Shown in pieces: positions 15,661 to 23,881 of a stretch of 28,377 bases of DNA. Positions within the stretch are counted from its first letter, which is position 1, and every line of letters starts with the position of its first letter. This DNA is from Gammaproteobacteria bacterium RIFCSPHIGHO2_12_FULL_37_34. GTDB taxonomy: Bacteria; Pseudomonadota; Gammaproteobacteria; DSM-16500. Location of the stretch: assembly GCA_001801495.1 (NCBI GenBank), contig MGXW01000091.1:4670-33046 (forward strand), in the 5' to 3' direction. The notes below the pieces were generated by a model. The model searched no databases. It saw only the letters and a program-made list of their open reading frames with translations, and was not told the DNA's origin. A program made the translations under genes and the position numbers.

Positions 15661-16257
15661 TTAAATTTTTTGCAATTGCATTGCAATTTCAGCTAAGCGT
15701 TTACCTTGAGCAAAGCATAATCGCGACTCTTCATCCGTAACGGGGTTTTTACCAGATGCGCCAGCAACGTGGGTTGTGCCATAAGGTGTGCCTCCACTTT
15801 GCGTAGTATTGAGATCTAATTCCGTATAGGGGACACCGAGTAAAATAAACCCTAGGTGAAACAAAGGTAACATCATGCTAAGCAGGGTTGTTTCTTGTCC
15901 ACCGTGCAAGCTGGCTGTTGAGCTAAAAGCTGTAGCGGGTTTATTAACTAAACTTCCTGATAACCAAAGGCTGCTTGTTTGGTCGATAAAATATTTCATG
16001 GGAGCTGCCATATTACCGAATCGTGTTGGACTGCCTAATGCAAGACCTGCACAATTTTTCAAATCATCGAGTGTTACGTATATGGCGCCGCTCTCTGGTA
16101 TGCTAGGTTCAGTTGCCTCCGTAGAAGGAGAGACAGATGGAACGGTACGTATTCTTGCTTCCATGTTGGTAATTGATTCAACTCCGCGTGCGATATGCTG
16201 TGCCATTTGCTTGACGGCACCATATCGACTGTAATAAAGAACGAGAATATAAGACAT
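15661..16257 (-). CDS. wrbA: NAD(P)H:quinone oxidoreductase WrbA
   Basis: A flavodoxin-like FMN enzyme that reduces quinones by two electrons. The FMN phosphate loop is YYSRYGAVKQMA near the N-terminus, followed by GSPTRFGNMAAPMKYFID and FSSTASLHGGQETTLLSMMLPLFHLG, all classic WrbA blocks. The frame is open to an ATG at 16269, but ATG 16257 gives the family N-terminus (MSYILVLYYSRYG) with GGAG about 7 bases upstream; the product is then 198 aa, as in E. coli. An insert EATEPSIPESGAIYVT sits before the second block. It is divergent from the F-box gene. The 181 bases after it (15480-15660) hold no gene I can support. Confidence 0.95.
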   Translation of the reverse strand: MSYILVLYYSRYGAVKQMAQHIARGVESITNMEARIRTVPSVSPSTEATEPSIPESGAIYVTLDDLKNCAGLALGSPTRFGNMAAPMKYFIDQTSSLWLSGSLVNKPATAFSSTASLHGGQETTLLSMMLPLFHLGFILLGVPYTELDLNTTQSGGTPYGTTHVAGASGKNPVTDEESRLCFAQGKRLAEIAMQLQKI

Positions 16258-16298
16258 GCGAAACTCCATATAAGCATTTTTTCTAAAAGGAATGTAAC

Positions 16299-17009
16299 GT
16301 GTTTAGGGATGAATTTCAATCCAAAATTTTTACTTTAGCGGATTTACCAAGCGAGATTTTGCAAAATCGAATGGCTTGTTGGCTTGATGCGCAAGATTTA
16401 AGTCACTTCTCACAGACTTCTCATTCATATTATACGCTATTTAAATACCCACCATTAAAAGTTGCTTATTTATTAAAGCAAGTTGTAAAAAGTGATTATG
16501 ATAGTGTGGAGACAATATTAGAACAAGATGCGAGCTTATTACTGCGAAAAGGTCAAGCGAGAGATTGTTGTCGAACGTTTCAAGATATTACCGCATTTCA
16601 ATATGCTTTATGGGCGTTAGATTGGCAAATGTGGACTATTATGCTTTTCTACTTTTACAAAAAAAAACAAATGAGCCAAGCATTGCAACAATTAGAAGAG
16701 CTTGAATCAAGAGGAACGCCATATGGTATATATTATGATTTTATGCCACTCATTATCAGTTTAGATAATTATGTAAAATATAGTGACTGTTGGTGGTCAT
16801 GTGATACATGCACGGAATATTGGAATAAAAGTGTGTATACAATCAGAAAAGATGTTCCAGCGCATGTTGCAAACAATTGCCGAAGAGAACGCATTCCAGA
16901 CTATTTACATGCGGTTACCGACTTATATGAGACAAGCCATAATATGTTGGCCAAACTTAAACAAGAACTCATGCTACAGTGTGTGTTTCAATTGCGAACA
17001 CCAAGTTGA
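16299..17009 (+). CDS. F-box domain protein, candidate host-directed effector
   Basis: Residues 12-50 form an F-box: TLADLPSEILQNRMACWLDA followed by QDLSHFSQTSHSYYTLF, with the LPxEI motif and the later helix positions typical of Skp1-binding F-boxes. In eukaryotes these recruit proteins to SCF ubiquitin ligases; bacteria lack SCF, and F-box proteins in Legionella and relatives are known to work inside host cells. Residues 58-120 and 186-195 match the 357-aa protein at 4.5 kb. The start is GTG 16299 with AAGGA 7 bases upstream; an ATG at 16292 is out of frame. The 236-aa length is complete, ending in a helical KLKQELMLQCVFQL segment. No secretion signal can be proved by eye. Confidence 0.82.
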   Translation: MFRDEFQSKIFTLADLPSEILQNRMACWLDAQDLSHFSQTSHSYYTLFKYPPLKVAYLLKQVVKSDYDSVETILEQDASLLLRKGQARDCCRTFQDITAFQYALWALDWQMWTIMLFYFYKKKQMSQALQQLEELESRGTPYGIYYDFMPLIISLDNYVKYSDCWWSCDTCTEYWNKSVYTIRKDVPAHVANNCRRERIPDYLHAVTDLYETSHNMLAKLKQELMLQCVFQLRTPS

Positions 17010-17039
17010 AATTGATGCTACTTTCTGCAATAAGTAGTG

Positions 17040-17093
17040 CGAGTGCGACTAAACCATTTTCACTCGAGTTTATTTAATGGGGTATTAAACCCC
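17040..17093 (+). terminator. hairpins after the F-box gene
   Basis: CGAGTG (17040-17045) pairs with CACTCG (17061-17066) and is followed by AGTTTATTT. A second small stem, GGGGT (17079-17083) with ACCCC (17089-17093), lies immediately before the higB promoter. Either could end transcription of the F-box gene. Confidence 0.4.
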
Positions 17094-17095
17094 GA

Positions 17096-17124
17096 TTGAC
17101 ATTTATGACAAAATGTCATATCCT
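17096..17124 (+). promoter_or_regulatory. higBA promoter with palindromic operator
   Basis: Perfect -35 TTGACA (17096-17101), 17-base spacer, -10 TATCCT (17119-17124). The spacer holds the perfect dyad ATGACA-AAA-TGTCAT (17105-17119). Further TGACA half-sites lie at 17097 and 17124. Transcription should begin at about 17130-17132, on the higB ATG. A HigA-type antitoxin would be expected to bind this dyad. Confidence 0.78.
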
Positions 17125-17130
17125 GACAAT

Positions 17131-17406
17131 ATGATCTTAATAGGAAGAAAAATAATCGTAGAGTTTGTAAAAAACCATCCACATAGCAGAAATCCATTGT
17201 CAGCATGGGAGAAGGTAATCAAACAAACGAACTACCAGAGCTTTAACGAGCTAAAGCGGACATTTCCAAGTGTGGATTATGTTAGTCATCGTTATACGAT
17301 ATTCGATATAGGTGGAAATAAATATCGACTGATCACAGAAATCGATTATACGGCTCAGGTCATCAATGTTAAACGCGCCTGGACTCACGCTGAGTATATA
17401 GTATGA
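17131..17406 (+). CDS. higB: HigB-type toxin (RelE-like mRNA interferase)
   Basis: Predicted ribosome-dependent mRNA endonuclease of the HigB_toxin family. The 91-aa sequence MILIGRKIIVEFVKNHP, PLSAWEKVIKQTNYQSFNELKRTFPSVDYV, YTIFDIGGNKYRLITEIDY and VINVKRAWTHAEY follows the family from end to end. The frame is open from ATG 17113, but that codon lies inside the promoter spacer and operator, so the start is ATG 17131. No ribosome binding site precedes it; with the start point predicted at the ATG the mRNA is probably leaderless. The order toxin-then-antitoxin is the normal hig order. Confidence 0.88.
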   Translation: MILIGRKIIVEFVKNHPHSRNPLSAWEKVIKQTNYQSFNELKRTFPSVDYVSHRYTIFDIGGNKYRLITEIDYTAQVINVKRAWTHAEYIV

Positions 17407-17440
17407 GAAAAAATGAAGACGCTTTGAAAAGAGGTAAATT

Positions 17441-17848
17441 ATGAGAGCCCTACAACAGACAATAAAGCACTGGGGACATGTTGTACCTTATGCACATGTT
17501 CCCCGTAATGAAGCAGAATATGAAAAATTATTAATTTTTGTAGATGAATTGATGGATTGGACGCGACATCATAAAGATGATCGAGCAACAAGCTTGCTAA
17601 GCTTAATCGCTAGTAACATTGAAGCCTACGAAAATAAACGTTATTTTTCAAGAAAAGTATCGCCTATTGAAACGTTGAGACTTCTTATGGATGAACATGA
17701 TTTGGGACAAGATGATTTACCAGAGATAGGCAGCCAATCATTGGTGTCTAAAATCTTGAACGGTGAACGTCAATTAACATTAGAGCATATTCACAGCTTG
17801 TCTAAGCGATTTGGTGTATCACCAGCGGTTTTCTTTAGTGATGAGTAA
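17441..17848 (+). CDS. higA: HigA-type antitoxin, XRE-family HTH
   Basis: Predicted to neutralise HigB and repress the operon. The 135-aa protein has a helical N-terminal part (residues 1-70, NEAEYEKLLIFVDELMDW) and a C-terminal helix-turn-helix (about 75-132: ETLRLLMDEHDLGQDDLPEIG, SLVSKILNGERQLTLEHIHSL, FGVSPAVFF), as in COG5499-type HigA proteins. AGAGG lies before the ATG, 34 bases after the higB stop. Unlike higB it has a normal ribosome binding site, which may favour antitoxin synthesis. Confidence 0.9.
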   Translation: MRALQQTIKHWGHVVPYAHVPRNEAEYEKLLIFVDELMDWTRHHKDDRATSLLSLIASNIEAYENKRYFSRKVSPIETLRLLMDEHDLGQDDLPEIGSQSLVSKILNGERQLTLEHIHSLSKRFGVSPAVFFSDE

Positions 17849-17917
17849 ACTGTAACTCATCTTAAAAAAAAATTAAGCTGTAAACATTGATTGTCGATGC
17901 GATACGCGCGTTTGCAG

Positions 17918-18745
17918 TTATATTTTTGTTAGGATCCAATCAAATATTTTCTCGGGTAACATACGTTTTAAAAATACCAAGCATTTTATTGGAAAACCGA
18001 TGTAATAATGAATGTTAGGGCGGCGATTCTCTAATGCATGAATGATGTCTTTCATGATTGTTTCTGGGTTGCGCATGATGCTGCGATTTTTTTTATCGGG
18101 ATGAAAATAGGATCGTTCTAATTTTTGGTAGGCATGCGTGTGCAAACTAGATTGTTTTGCTAATGTTTGTTGATAAGTTTCGAAGGAATGTTCGCGTAGT
18201 TTGCTTTGTATGGGACCAAGATTAATGATGGCAACATGAATACCGCTACCTCGCAATTCTTGTCGTAAGGTGTTGCTCCATCCTTCCAAAGCAAATTTAG
18301 ATGCATTATATGCTCCGTAATAAGGCATGGTGATGATACCTAAAATAGAGCTATTTTGAATAATGCGACCATGGCCTTGTTTGCGCATCACAGGTAAAAT
18401 AAGGCGCGTGAGTGCAACCATGCCAAAAAAATTTATGGCAAATTGAGTGTTCATTAATTCTTCGTTGATATCTTCAATGGCACCTGCGATTAAGCATCCT
18501 GCATTATTAAATAAAGCATCTAGTGTGCCACCAGTCAGTTGTAAAATGGTTGTAATTGCTTTTTCTCGAGAGAGGGCATCGGTGATATCCAGTTGAATGG
18601 CTTCTAGGCCTTGAGCTTTTAATTGCTCGATATCAGTTATTTTTCTTACCCCAGCAAATACACGATAACCACGCTGTTTTAATGCAAGTGCAGTAGCACG
18701 CCCGATGCCGCTTCCGCAGCCAGTGATTAGGATAGAAGGAGGCAT
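17918..18745 (-). CDS. short-chain dehydrogenase/reductase
   Basis: A classical SDR using NAD(P)(H). The cofactor loop is TGCGSGIG (8-15), the structural NNAG is at 80-83, and the active-site Ser is near 132 with YNASK giving Y146 and K150. The sequence ILITGCGSGIGRATALALKQRGYRVFAGVR and the C-terminal tail of 275 aa resemble the YbbO-type oxidoreductases of gammaproteobacteria. The substrate is not readable. It stands alone, convergent with higA and divergent from the FmdB gene. Confidence 0.9.
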   Translation of the reverse strand: MPPSILITGCGSGIGRATALALKQRGYRVFAGVRKITDIEQLKAQGLEAIQLDITDALSREKAITTILQLTGGTLDALFNNAGCLIAGAIEDINEELMNTQFAINFFGMVALTRLILPVMRKQGHGRIIQNSSILGIITMPYYGAYNASKFALEGWSNTLRQELRGSGIHVAIINLGPIQSKLREHSFETYQQTLAKQSSLHTHAYQKLERSYFHPDKKNRSIMRNPETIMKDIIHALENRRPNIHYYIGFPIKCLVFLKRMLPEKIFDWILTKI

Positions 18746-18801
18746 GTTTTGATTTCCAGGTCATCATACAAGAGCATGAATGTAACTTCTCTTAAGATTC
18801 C

Positions 18802-18830
18802 TTGCAAGCTTCTCTTATGCTAGCTATTTT
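18802..18830 (+). promoter_or_regulatory. possible promoter of the FmdB-aspS run
   Basis: TTGCAA (18802-18807), 17-base spacer, TATTTT (18825-18830), located 55 bases before the zinc-ribbon gene. The 9-base direct repeat CTTCTCTTA occurs at 18786-18794 and 18809-18817, the second copy inside the spacer. Confidence 0.4.
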
Positions 18831-18885
18831 TCTTATATCTTATTAAAATAATCGCAGATTAAAATAGATGTTTTTCGAGGTGTGT

Positions 18886-19245
18886 ATGCCCATTTATGAA
18901 TATCAATGCCAAGCCTGTGGCCATCAACTAGAAGCTTTTCAAAAGGTTTCTGAGGCAGCTTTAACGGAATGTCCCAAGTGCCATCAGACAACCTTAAACA
19001 AGTTGGTTTCTGCAGCTGGTTTCCAGTTAAAAGGATCGGGATGGTATGCTACAGATTATCGAGATAAAGAAAAGGCTAAGCAAACCGAAAAAACAGAATT
19101 AGGGACTGCTAAAGAAGGCGGAACTAATACAGCCGATAACAAGAAACAAAGTGGTGATACGGGCGCAACCACACCTACTCCAGCTACCCATACGAAAGAT
19201 GATTCGACCTCTGGTGGCGGTGACAAATCGGCGGGTTCCTCATGA
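18886..19245 (+). CDS. FmdB-family zinc ribbon protein
   Basis: A small putative regulatory or chaperone-like protein with one zinc ribbon: C8xxC11 and C29xxC32 (MPIYEYQCQACGH, TECPKCH). FQLKGSGWYATDY after the ribbon is typical. The C-terminal half is low-complexity and hydrophilic (Lys, Glu, Thr, Gly, Ser), ending GGGDKSAGSS. The frame opens at ATG 18868, but ATG 18886 gives the family start MPIYEY with GAGGTG upstream; the product is 119 aa. Its stop overlaps the next start (ATGA). The order FmdB-DUF502-aspS is conserved in many proteobacteria, hinting at a link to translation or the envelope. Confidence 0.93.
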   Translation: MPIYEYQCQACGHQLEAFQKVSEAALTECPKCHQTTLNKLVSAAGFQLKGSGWYATDYRDKEKAKQTEKTELGTAKEGGTNTADNKKQSGDTGATTPTPATHTKDDSTSGGGDKSAGSS

Positions 19246-19877
19246 TTGCCTATATTCGCCGCAGCTTTATTTCAGGATTATTAGTTTGGTTACCAATTTG
19301 GGTAACGGTGCTCGCGCTTAAATTTTTAGGTGATTTGTTAAGTAATTCATTACTATTACTACCGGAGCGATATCAACCAGATGTTTTGCTAGGGGTGCAT
19401 ATTCCAGGTATGGGAGCGGTGATTACCCTTCTGGTTATTTTTTTTACTGGCGTCATCGCTGCAAATTTCTTAGGTAGGCGTTTAGTGGCATTAGGAGATG
19501 CTGTTGTTGCGCGTATTCCGCTTGTTAGAACCATTTATACAGGTGTGAAACAAGTCACGCAAACCATGTTTACGCCAGGTGGAAAATCCTTTCGTAAGGT
19601 GCTTCTTGTTCAGTTTCCTCATGAAGGTGTTTGGAGCATTGCGTTTCAAACAGGTAGTGCGGCCAAACCAGTGGAGATTGCTTTAAATCATGAGCCTATG
19701 GTGAGTTATTTTATTCCAACAACTCCTAATCCCACTTCTGGATTTCTGATGATGGCGCCTAAAAGCAAAGTGATAGAGTTGGATATGAGTGTTGATCAAG
19801 CGTTAAAATTTGTTATTTCATTAGGAGTCGTTCAGCCAAAAGTGGCAGCGTTACATGGAAACAGTAAAAAAAGTTAA
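19242..19877 (+). CDS. DUF502 inner-membrane protein
   Basis: A conserved protein of unknown role with two membrane helices (about residues 10-30 FISGLLVWLPIWVTVLALKFL and 55-78 GMGAVITLLVIFFTGVIAANF), then IPLVRTIYTGVKQVTQTMF and a soluble C-terminal domain with PTTPNPTSGFLMM, all DUF502 hallmarks. Length 211 aa. The ATG overlaps the upstream stop and the gene's end lies just before the aspS start, so it is in one transcript with the zinc ribbon gene and aspS. Confidence 0.93.
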   Translation: MIAYIRRSFISGLLVWLPIWVTVLALKFLGDLLSNSLLLLPERYQPDVLLGVHIPGMGAVITLLVIFFTGVIAANFLGRRLVALGDAVVARIPLVRTIYTGVKQVTQTMFTPGGKSFRKVLLVQFPHEGVWSIAFQTGSAAKPVEIALNHEPMVSYFIPTTPNPTSGFLMMAPKSKVIELDMSVDQALKFVISLGVVQPKVAALHGNSKKS

Positions 19878-19893
19878 CTCAGTAGGTATCATC

Positions 19894-21657
19894 ATGCGTA
19901 GTCATTATTGTGGCCAAGTCACTGCTCAACTATTAGGTCAAGAAGTTCAATTAGCAGGATGGGTTCATCGTCGACGTGATCATGGTGGTGTTATTTTCGT
20001 GGATCTACGCGATCGCGAAGGTATTGTGCAAGCTGTTATTGCACCATCACAACAAAAAGCTTTTCATCAAGCAGCAATGGTACGCAGTGAATTTGTCATC
20101 CAAGTGAAAGGTAAAGTAAGAAAACGTCCTGATGGAACAGTGAATCCTCATTTGGTGACTGGGCAGGTAGAAATTGAAGTATCAGAGCTTACGATTTTAA
20201 ATCGCGCAGAGCCTCTACCTTTTCCTATTGATGATGAATACCATGAGGTTGGAGAAGAAACACGGCTGCATTATCGTTATTTAGATATTCGCCGGCAAGA
20301 AGTGTATGCTCGATTTAAAATGCGCGCGGAGATTGCTCGTTATTTACGCTCTTACTTATACGAGCAAGGATTCATTGAGATTGAGACACCATTTTTGACT
20401 CGTGCCACTCCGGAAGGCGCGCGCGATTATTTAGTACCTAGCCGAACTAAACCAGGCAGTTTCTTTGCACTTCCTCAATCACCCCAACAATTTAAACAAT
20501 TATTGATGATGTCTGGTATAGATCGCTATTACCAAATTGTACGTTGTTTCCGCGATGAAGATTTACGTGCTGATCGCCAGCCAGAATTTACTCAGCTTGA
20601 TATTGAAACTTCTTTTTTAAATGAACATGACATTCAGGCTATTATGGAAAAAATGATACATGGTTTATTTAAAGAAATATTGAATGTTTCGTTGCCGCAA
20701 CCTTTCCCACGTTTAACACATGCTGAGGCCATGCGTCGTTTTGGTTCGGATAAGCCGGATTTACGCATTCCACTTGAGTTGATTGATATTGGCGATTTGA
20801 TGTGTGAGGTGGATTTTAAAGTATTTGCAGATGTAGCCAATGATCCACACGGACGTATTGCAGCACTTTGTGTACCAGGTGGCGCGAGTATTAGTCGCAA
20901 AGAAATTGACGACTATACACGTTATATCAGCGTATTTGGTGCGCGTGGTTTGGCCTATATCAAAGTAAATGCTGAGGGCAAAGAGGGATTGCAATCGCCG
21001 ATATTAAAATTTTTATCAGATGCTGCTATCCAAGGCATAGTAGAGCGTACCCAAGCTAAAGTAGGTGACATTATTTTCTTTGGAGCAGATAAAACAAAGG
21101 TAGTGAATGAATCCATGGGGGCGTTGCGTCTTAAAGTAGGGCAAGATCGTGGTATGGTATCAGAAGGTTGGCGCATTTTATGGGTGGTTGATTTTCCCAT
21201 GTTTGAAGGCGGCGAAGGGCAATTGTCTGCATGCAACCATCCGTTTACTATGCCGAAAGTAAATTCAATTGAAGAATTGAATCAAGATCCTATGCGCATC
21301 TTAGCTTACTCTTACGATATGGTATTAAATGGCAGTGAAATTGGTGGTGGATCGATACGTATTCATTCTTCGGATATGCAAAAAGCAGTTTTTCGCATGT
21401 TGAATATGAGCGATGAACAAGCTTACGCAAAATTTGGGCATTTGCTAACAGCAATGAAGATGGGTTGTCCTCCTCATGGTGGTATTGCATTTGGGTTAGA
21501 TCGCCTGGTGATGTTAATGACAGGTGCTGATTCTATTCGTGATGTTATTGCATTTCCTAAAACTCAAACCGCAAGTTGCCCATTAATGGATGCGCCTGCT
21601 CCTGTTGAACCAGAACAATTGATTGAATTAGGCATTCGTGTTGTGAAGGAGTTGTAA
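19894..21657 (+). CDS. aspS: aspartyl-tRNA synthetase, probably non-discriminating
   Basis: A bacterial-type class II AspRS of 587 aa: OB anticodon domain (1-105), catalytic core with TPEGARDYLVPSR, motif 2 FRDEDLRADRQPEFTQLDIE, the GAD insertion (about 285-415), and motif 3 GGIAFGLDRLVMLMTG. The frame opens at ATG 19855 inside DUF502; ATG 19894 has TAGGT upstream and gives the family start MRSHYCGQ. His30 (RRRDHGG) and Gly81 (KRPDGTVN) match the residues of the tRNA-Asn-tolerant P. aeruginosa enzyme, where E. coli has Leu and Lys. This suggests that it also charges tRNA-Asn for conversion by GatCAB. yebC starts directly at the stop codon. Confidence 0.97.
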   Translation: MRSHYCGQVTAQLLGQEVQLAGWVHRRRDHGGVIFVDLRDREGIVQAVIAPSQQKAFHQAAMVRSEFVIQVKGKVRKRPDGTVNPHLVTGQVEIEVSELTILNRAEPLPFPIDDEYHEVGEETRLHYRYLDIRRQEVYARFKMRAEIARYLRSYLYEQGFIEIETPFLTRATPEGARDYLVPSRTKPGSFFALPQSPQQFKQLLMMSGIDRYYQIVRCFRDEDLRADRQPEFTQLDIETSFLNEHDIQAIMEKMIHGLFKEILNVSLPQPFPRLTHAEAMRRFGSDKPDLRIPLELIDIGDLMCEVDFKVFADVANDPHGRIAALCVPGGASISRKEIDDYTRYISVFGARGLAYIKVNAEGKEGLQSPILKFLSDAAIQGIVERTQAKVGDIIFFGADKTKVVNESMGALRLKVGQDRGMVSEGWRILWVVDFPMFEGGEGQLSACNHPFTMPKVNSIEELNQDPMRILAYSYDMVLNGSEIGGGSIRIHSSDMQKAVFRMLNMSDEQAYAKFGHLLTAMKMGCPPHGGIAFGLDRLVMLMTGADSIRDVIAFPKTQTASCPLMDAPAPVEPEQLIELGIRVVKEL

Positions 21658-22386
21658 ATGGCGGGGCATAGCAAATGGGCAAATATAAAACGCCATAAAG
21701 CCAAACAAGATGCGAAACGAGGAAAACTTTATACAAAAATTATTCGTGAAGTAACGGTTGCAGCCAAGATGGGTGGTGCTGATGCGAATACTAATCCACG
21801 CTTGCGTGCAGCTTTAGATAAAGCGCAAGAAGCGAATATGACAAAAGATGTCCTTGATCGTGCAATTAAACGTGGTGCGGGTGGTATGGAAGGGGAGTGT
21901 GTTGAAGAAGTTCGTTATGAAGGTTATGGTCCTGGTGGAATAGCAATAGTAGTGGATTGTATGACGAATAATCGCAATCGTACGGTTGCTGATGTTCGGT
22001 ATGCTTTTACCAAACACGGAGGTCATTTAGGAACGGATGGCTCAGTTGCTTATCTTTTTAAAAAACAAGGACAACTTACCTTTGCGCCAGGCGTGAATGA
22101 AGAAAAACTATTAGAAATTGCGCTTGAAATAGGTGTGGATGATGTAATGATCCATGCGGATAAAAGCGTTGATGTGATCACATCGCCAGAACGTTTTATT
22201 TTCATTAAAGATGCTTTAATAAAAGCAGGCTTTCAGCCAGCGCAAGCCGATGTCATGATGGTTGCACACACTCGTGTTTCTGTTACTGATAAGGAAATGG
22301 CCGAGCGGGTGATTAGTTTAATAGATGTGCTTGAAGATCTGGATGATGTACAAGCAGTTTATTCGAATGTAGAGGTGGATGAGTAG
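21658..22386 (+). CDS. yebC: YebC/TACO1-family protein
   Basis: YebC-type proteins have been described as transcriptional regulators and more recently as translation factors that help ribosomes through proline-rich stretches. The N-terminus MAGHSKWANIKRHKAKQDAKRGK is the family signature, followed by GGADANTNPRLRAALDKAQEANM and GYGPGGIAIVVDCMTNNRNRT. Length 242 aa, normal. The ATG follows the aspS stop with no gap. ruvC begins 22 bases later, the usual yebC-ruvC order. Confidence 0.97.
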   Translation: MAGHSKWANIKRHKAKQDAKRGKLYTKIIREVTVAAKMGGADANTNPRLRAALDKAQEANMTKDVLDRAIKRGAGGMEGECVEEVRYEGYGPGGIAIVVDCMTNNRNRTVADVRYAFTKHGGHLGTDGSVAYLFKKQGQLTFAPGVNEEKLLEIALEIGVDDVMIHADKSVDVITSPERFIFIKDALIKAGFQPAQADVMMVAHTRVSVTDKEMAERVISLIDVLEDLDDVQAVYSNVEVDE

Positions 22387-22408
22387 TTTATTTAAAAGGA
22401 TTGGCTTT

Positions 22409-22891
22409 ATGTCTGTGATCATTGGAATTGATCCAGGATCGCGTCGTACCGGATATGGCATTATTCGAGTTGAAGGAAACCGACATGTTTATCTTGCCAG
22501 CGGGTATCTTGACCTTACTTCTTATTCTTTAAGTGAAAAACTACGCCATATTTTTTTTGGATTACAAAAAATCATTCAAACGTTTCAACCACAAGAAGCA
22601 GCTATTGAAGAAATTTTTATGCATGAGAATCCAAATTCCGCATTAAAATTAGGTCAAGCACGTGGTGCAGCTATTGTTGCGCTTGATATTCCAGTTGCAG
22701 AATATTCTGCGCGCCAAGTTAAAAAATCAGTGGTAGGCAATGGTGCGGCAAACAAAGAACAAGTGCAATACATGGTGCAACGTTTACTTCATTTAGCAAA
22801 AACGTTACAACCTGATGCGGCAGATGCGTTAGCGGTTGCGTTGTGTCATGCGCATGTGCGTAACTTACGCAAACTTGGTGTTGCGTTTTGA
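22409..22891 (+). CDS. ruvC: Holliday junction resolvase RuvC
   Basis: An endonuclease that cuts Holliday junctions. The four acidic catalytic residues are visible: D8 in IIGIDPGSRRTGYG, E67 in AIEEIF, and D136 and D139 in PDAADALAVALCH. GAANKEQVQYMV matches the family. The frame opens at 22379 within yebC; ATG 22409 has AAAGGA upstream and the canonical N-terminus, giving 160 aa, slightly shorter than the 173-aa E. coli protein because of a shorter C-terminus. Normally ruvA follows directly; here an opposite-strand gene intervenes. Confidence 0.97.
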   Translation: MSVIIGIDPGSRRTGYGIIRVEGNRHVYLASGYLDLTSYSLSEKLRHIFFGLQKIIQTFQPQEAAIEEIFMHENPNSALKLGQARGAAIVALDIPVAEYSARQVKKSVVGNGAANKEQVQYMVQRLLHLAKTLQPDAADALAVALCHAHVRNLRKLGVAF

Positions 22892-22897
22892 AGAATA

Positions 22898-23881
22898 TCA
22901 TTTTATTTTTGCGCGCAAATTATTATGAAATAATTGTAGATCCATATCTCCCTGATGAAGATAAGATGGATTGGCAAAGAATGTTGGGTAGTAGCGAGAA
23001 AATTCTTGTTTAACACATAGACCAGCTTTTCTAGAGATTTGATTCATGATGGTTTCCCATGCGGTTGTTTTATGAGCGATATTATTATTTACATATCGAA
23101 TGATAATTGTTTTTAAAAAATCAAATCGTGGCTTTTTCAGTTCTTTTAATAAGTCTTTTAAATCTTTTATTCCGGCTGCATTTTTAATTAAACTAAAAAT
23201 ATGGTTATGTATGATAGGATAATGTTCTGCCGGGTGATTGGTTATTAGAGCTGCTGATAGCATACAGAAACCATTCATTAGAAAAAATTGTCGATAGTCG
23301 TTGGTATGATGGTAAAAAATACTATTTAATGCATTTCTAAATTGGGTAATATCATTTTCACTCCCATATTTTGTAATGAGGCTCATGATGAAATAAGGTT
23401 GAGGTAAATGAGTCTTAAATTCTAAAACATGAAGATGATGCAATTCCATTTCTCGTAGATGTTCTAGAACCACTCGCAAGACGGGCGCAAGAAATTTTGT
23501 TGATAGTAGATGCAATCTAGCAAGATTTCGTAAAAGATGTTTTTCTGAGTTGCTACACATGATTTCTAAATAACTGATGAGAGAGAGCGGATCGTCTTGA
23601 GTCATTTTTAAAGATACGATACTACTGATAACAAATATTTTTATGATTTCTGCTACAGCAAAATGATTTAGTTTATCCACGCGTTTTTTAAAGTGATCAA
23701 TGAGGTAAAGCGTGGTATCTAACGGTATCTCCACGAATTGTTCATGATTAACGAAGTTAAATGCGCTTATTATTTTTTCGTCTACTTTTTCTAACCGATA
23801 GCGCAAAATTTCTTTATCTTTCCAGGAAAACAAAAATCGCTCTGTCGCAATTTTGAGAAGAATGTTAGTATACCAATTCAT
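22898..23881 (-). CDS. 327-aa hypothetical protein inserted between ruvC and ruvA
   Basis: I do not recognise it. The open frame reaches back to 23959; I prefer ATG 23881 (MNWYTNILLKIATERFLF) because AAGGA lies 10 bases upstream and a longer start would run through the likely ruvA promoter. ATG 23917 is an alternative. The protein seems all-helical, rich in Leu, His, Ile and Phe, with repeated helix pairs (LLRNLARLHLLSTKFLAPVLR, FLKTIIIRYVNNNIAHKT), like an alpha-solenoid or orphan effector, without a signal peptide. It is AT-rich, on the strand opposite to the ruv genes, 6 bases from ruvC's stop. This looks like an insertion into a conserved operon. Confidence 0.78.
   Translation of the reverse strand: MNWYTNILLKIATERFLFSWKDKEILRYRLEKVDEKIISAFNFVNHEQFVEIPLDTTLYLIDHFKKRVDKLNHFAVAEIIKIFVISSIVSLKMTQDDPLSLISYLEIMCSNSEKHLLRNLARLHLLSTKFLAPVLRVVLEHLREMELHHLHVLEFKTHLPQPYFIMSLITKYGSENDITQFRNALNSIFYHHTNDYRQFFLMNGFCMLSAALITNHPAEHYPIIHNHIFSLIKNAAGIKDLKDLLKELKKPRFDFLKTIIIRYVNNNIAHKTTAWETIMNQISRKAGLCVKQEFSRYYPTFFANPSYLHQGDMDLQLFHNNLRAKIK

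Noticed and set aside
16783..17037. 84-aa frame overlapping the end of the F-box gene
   Set aside because: Shifted frame of the F-box gene, whose own C-terminus is complete and family-like.
17113..17130. Longer HigB start at ATG 17113
   Set aside because: This ATG is part of the operator dyad between -35 and -10, upstream of the predicted transcription start.
20634..21490. Four minus-strand frames inside aspS
   Set aside because: Antisense shadows of a conserved gene.
22719..22901. Minus-strand frame over the end of ruvC
   Set aside because: Shadow of ruvC; no ribosome binding site or recognisable sequence.
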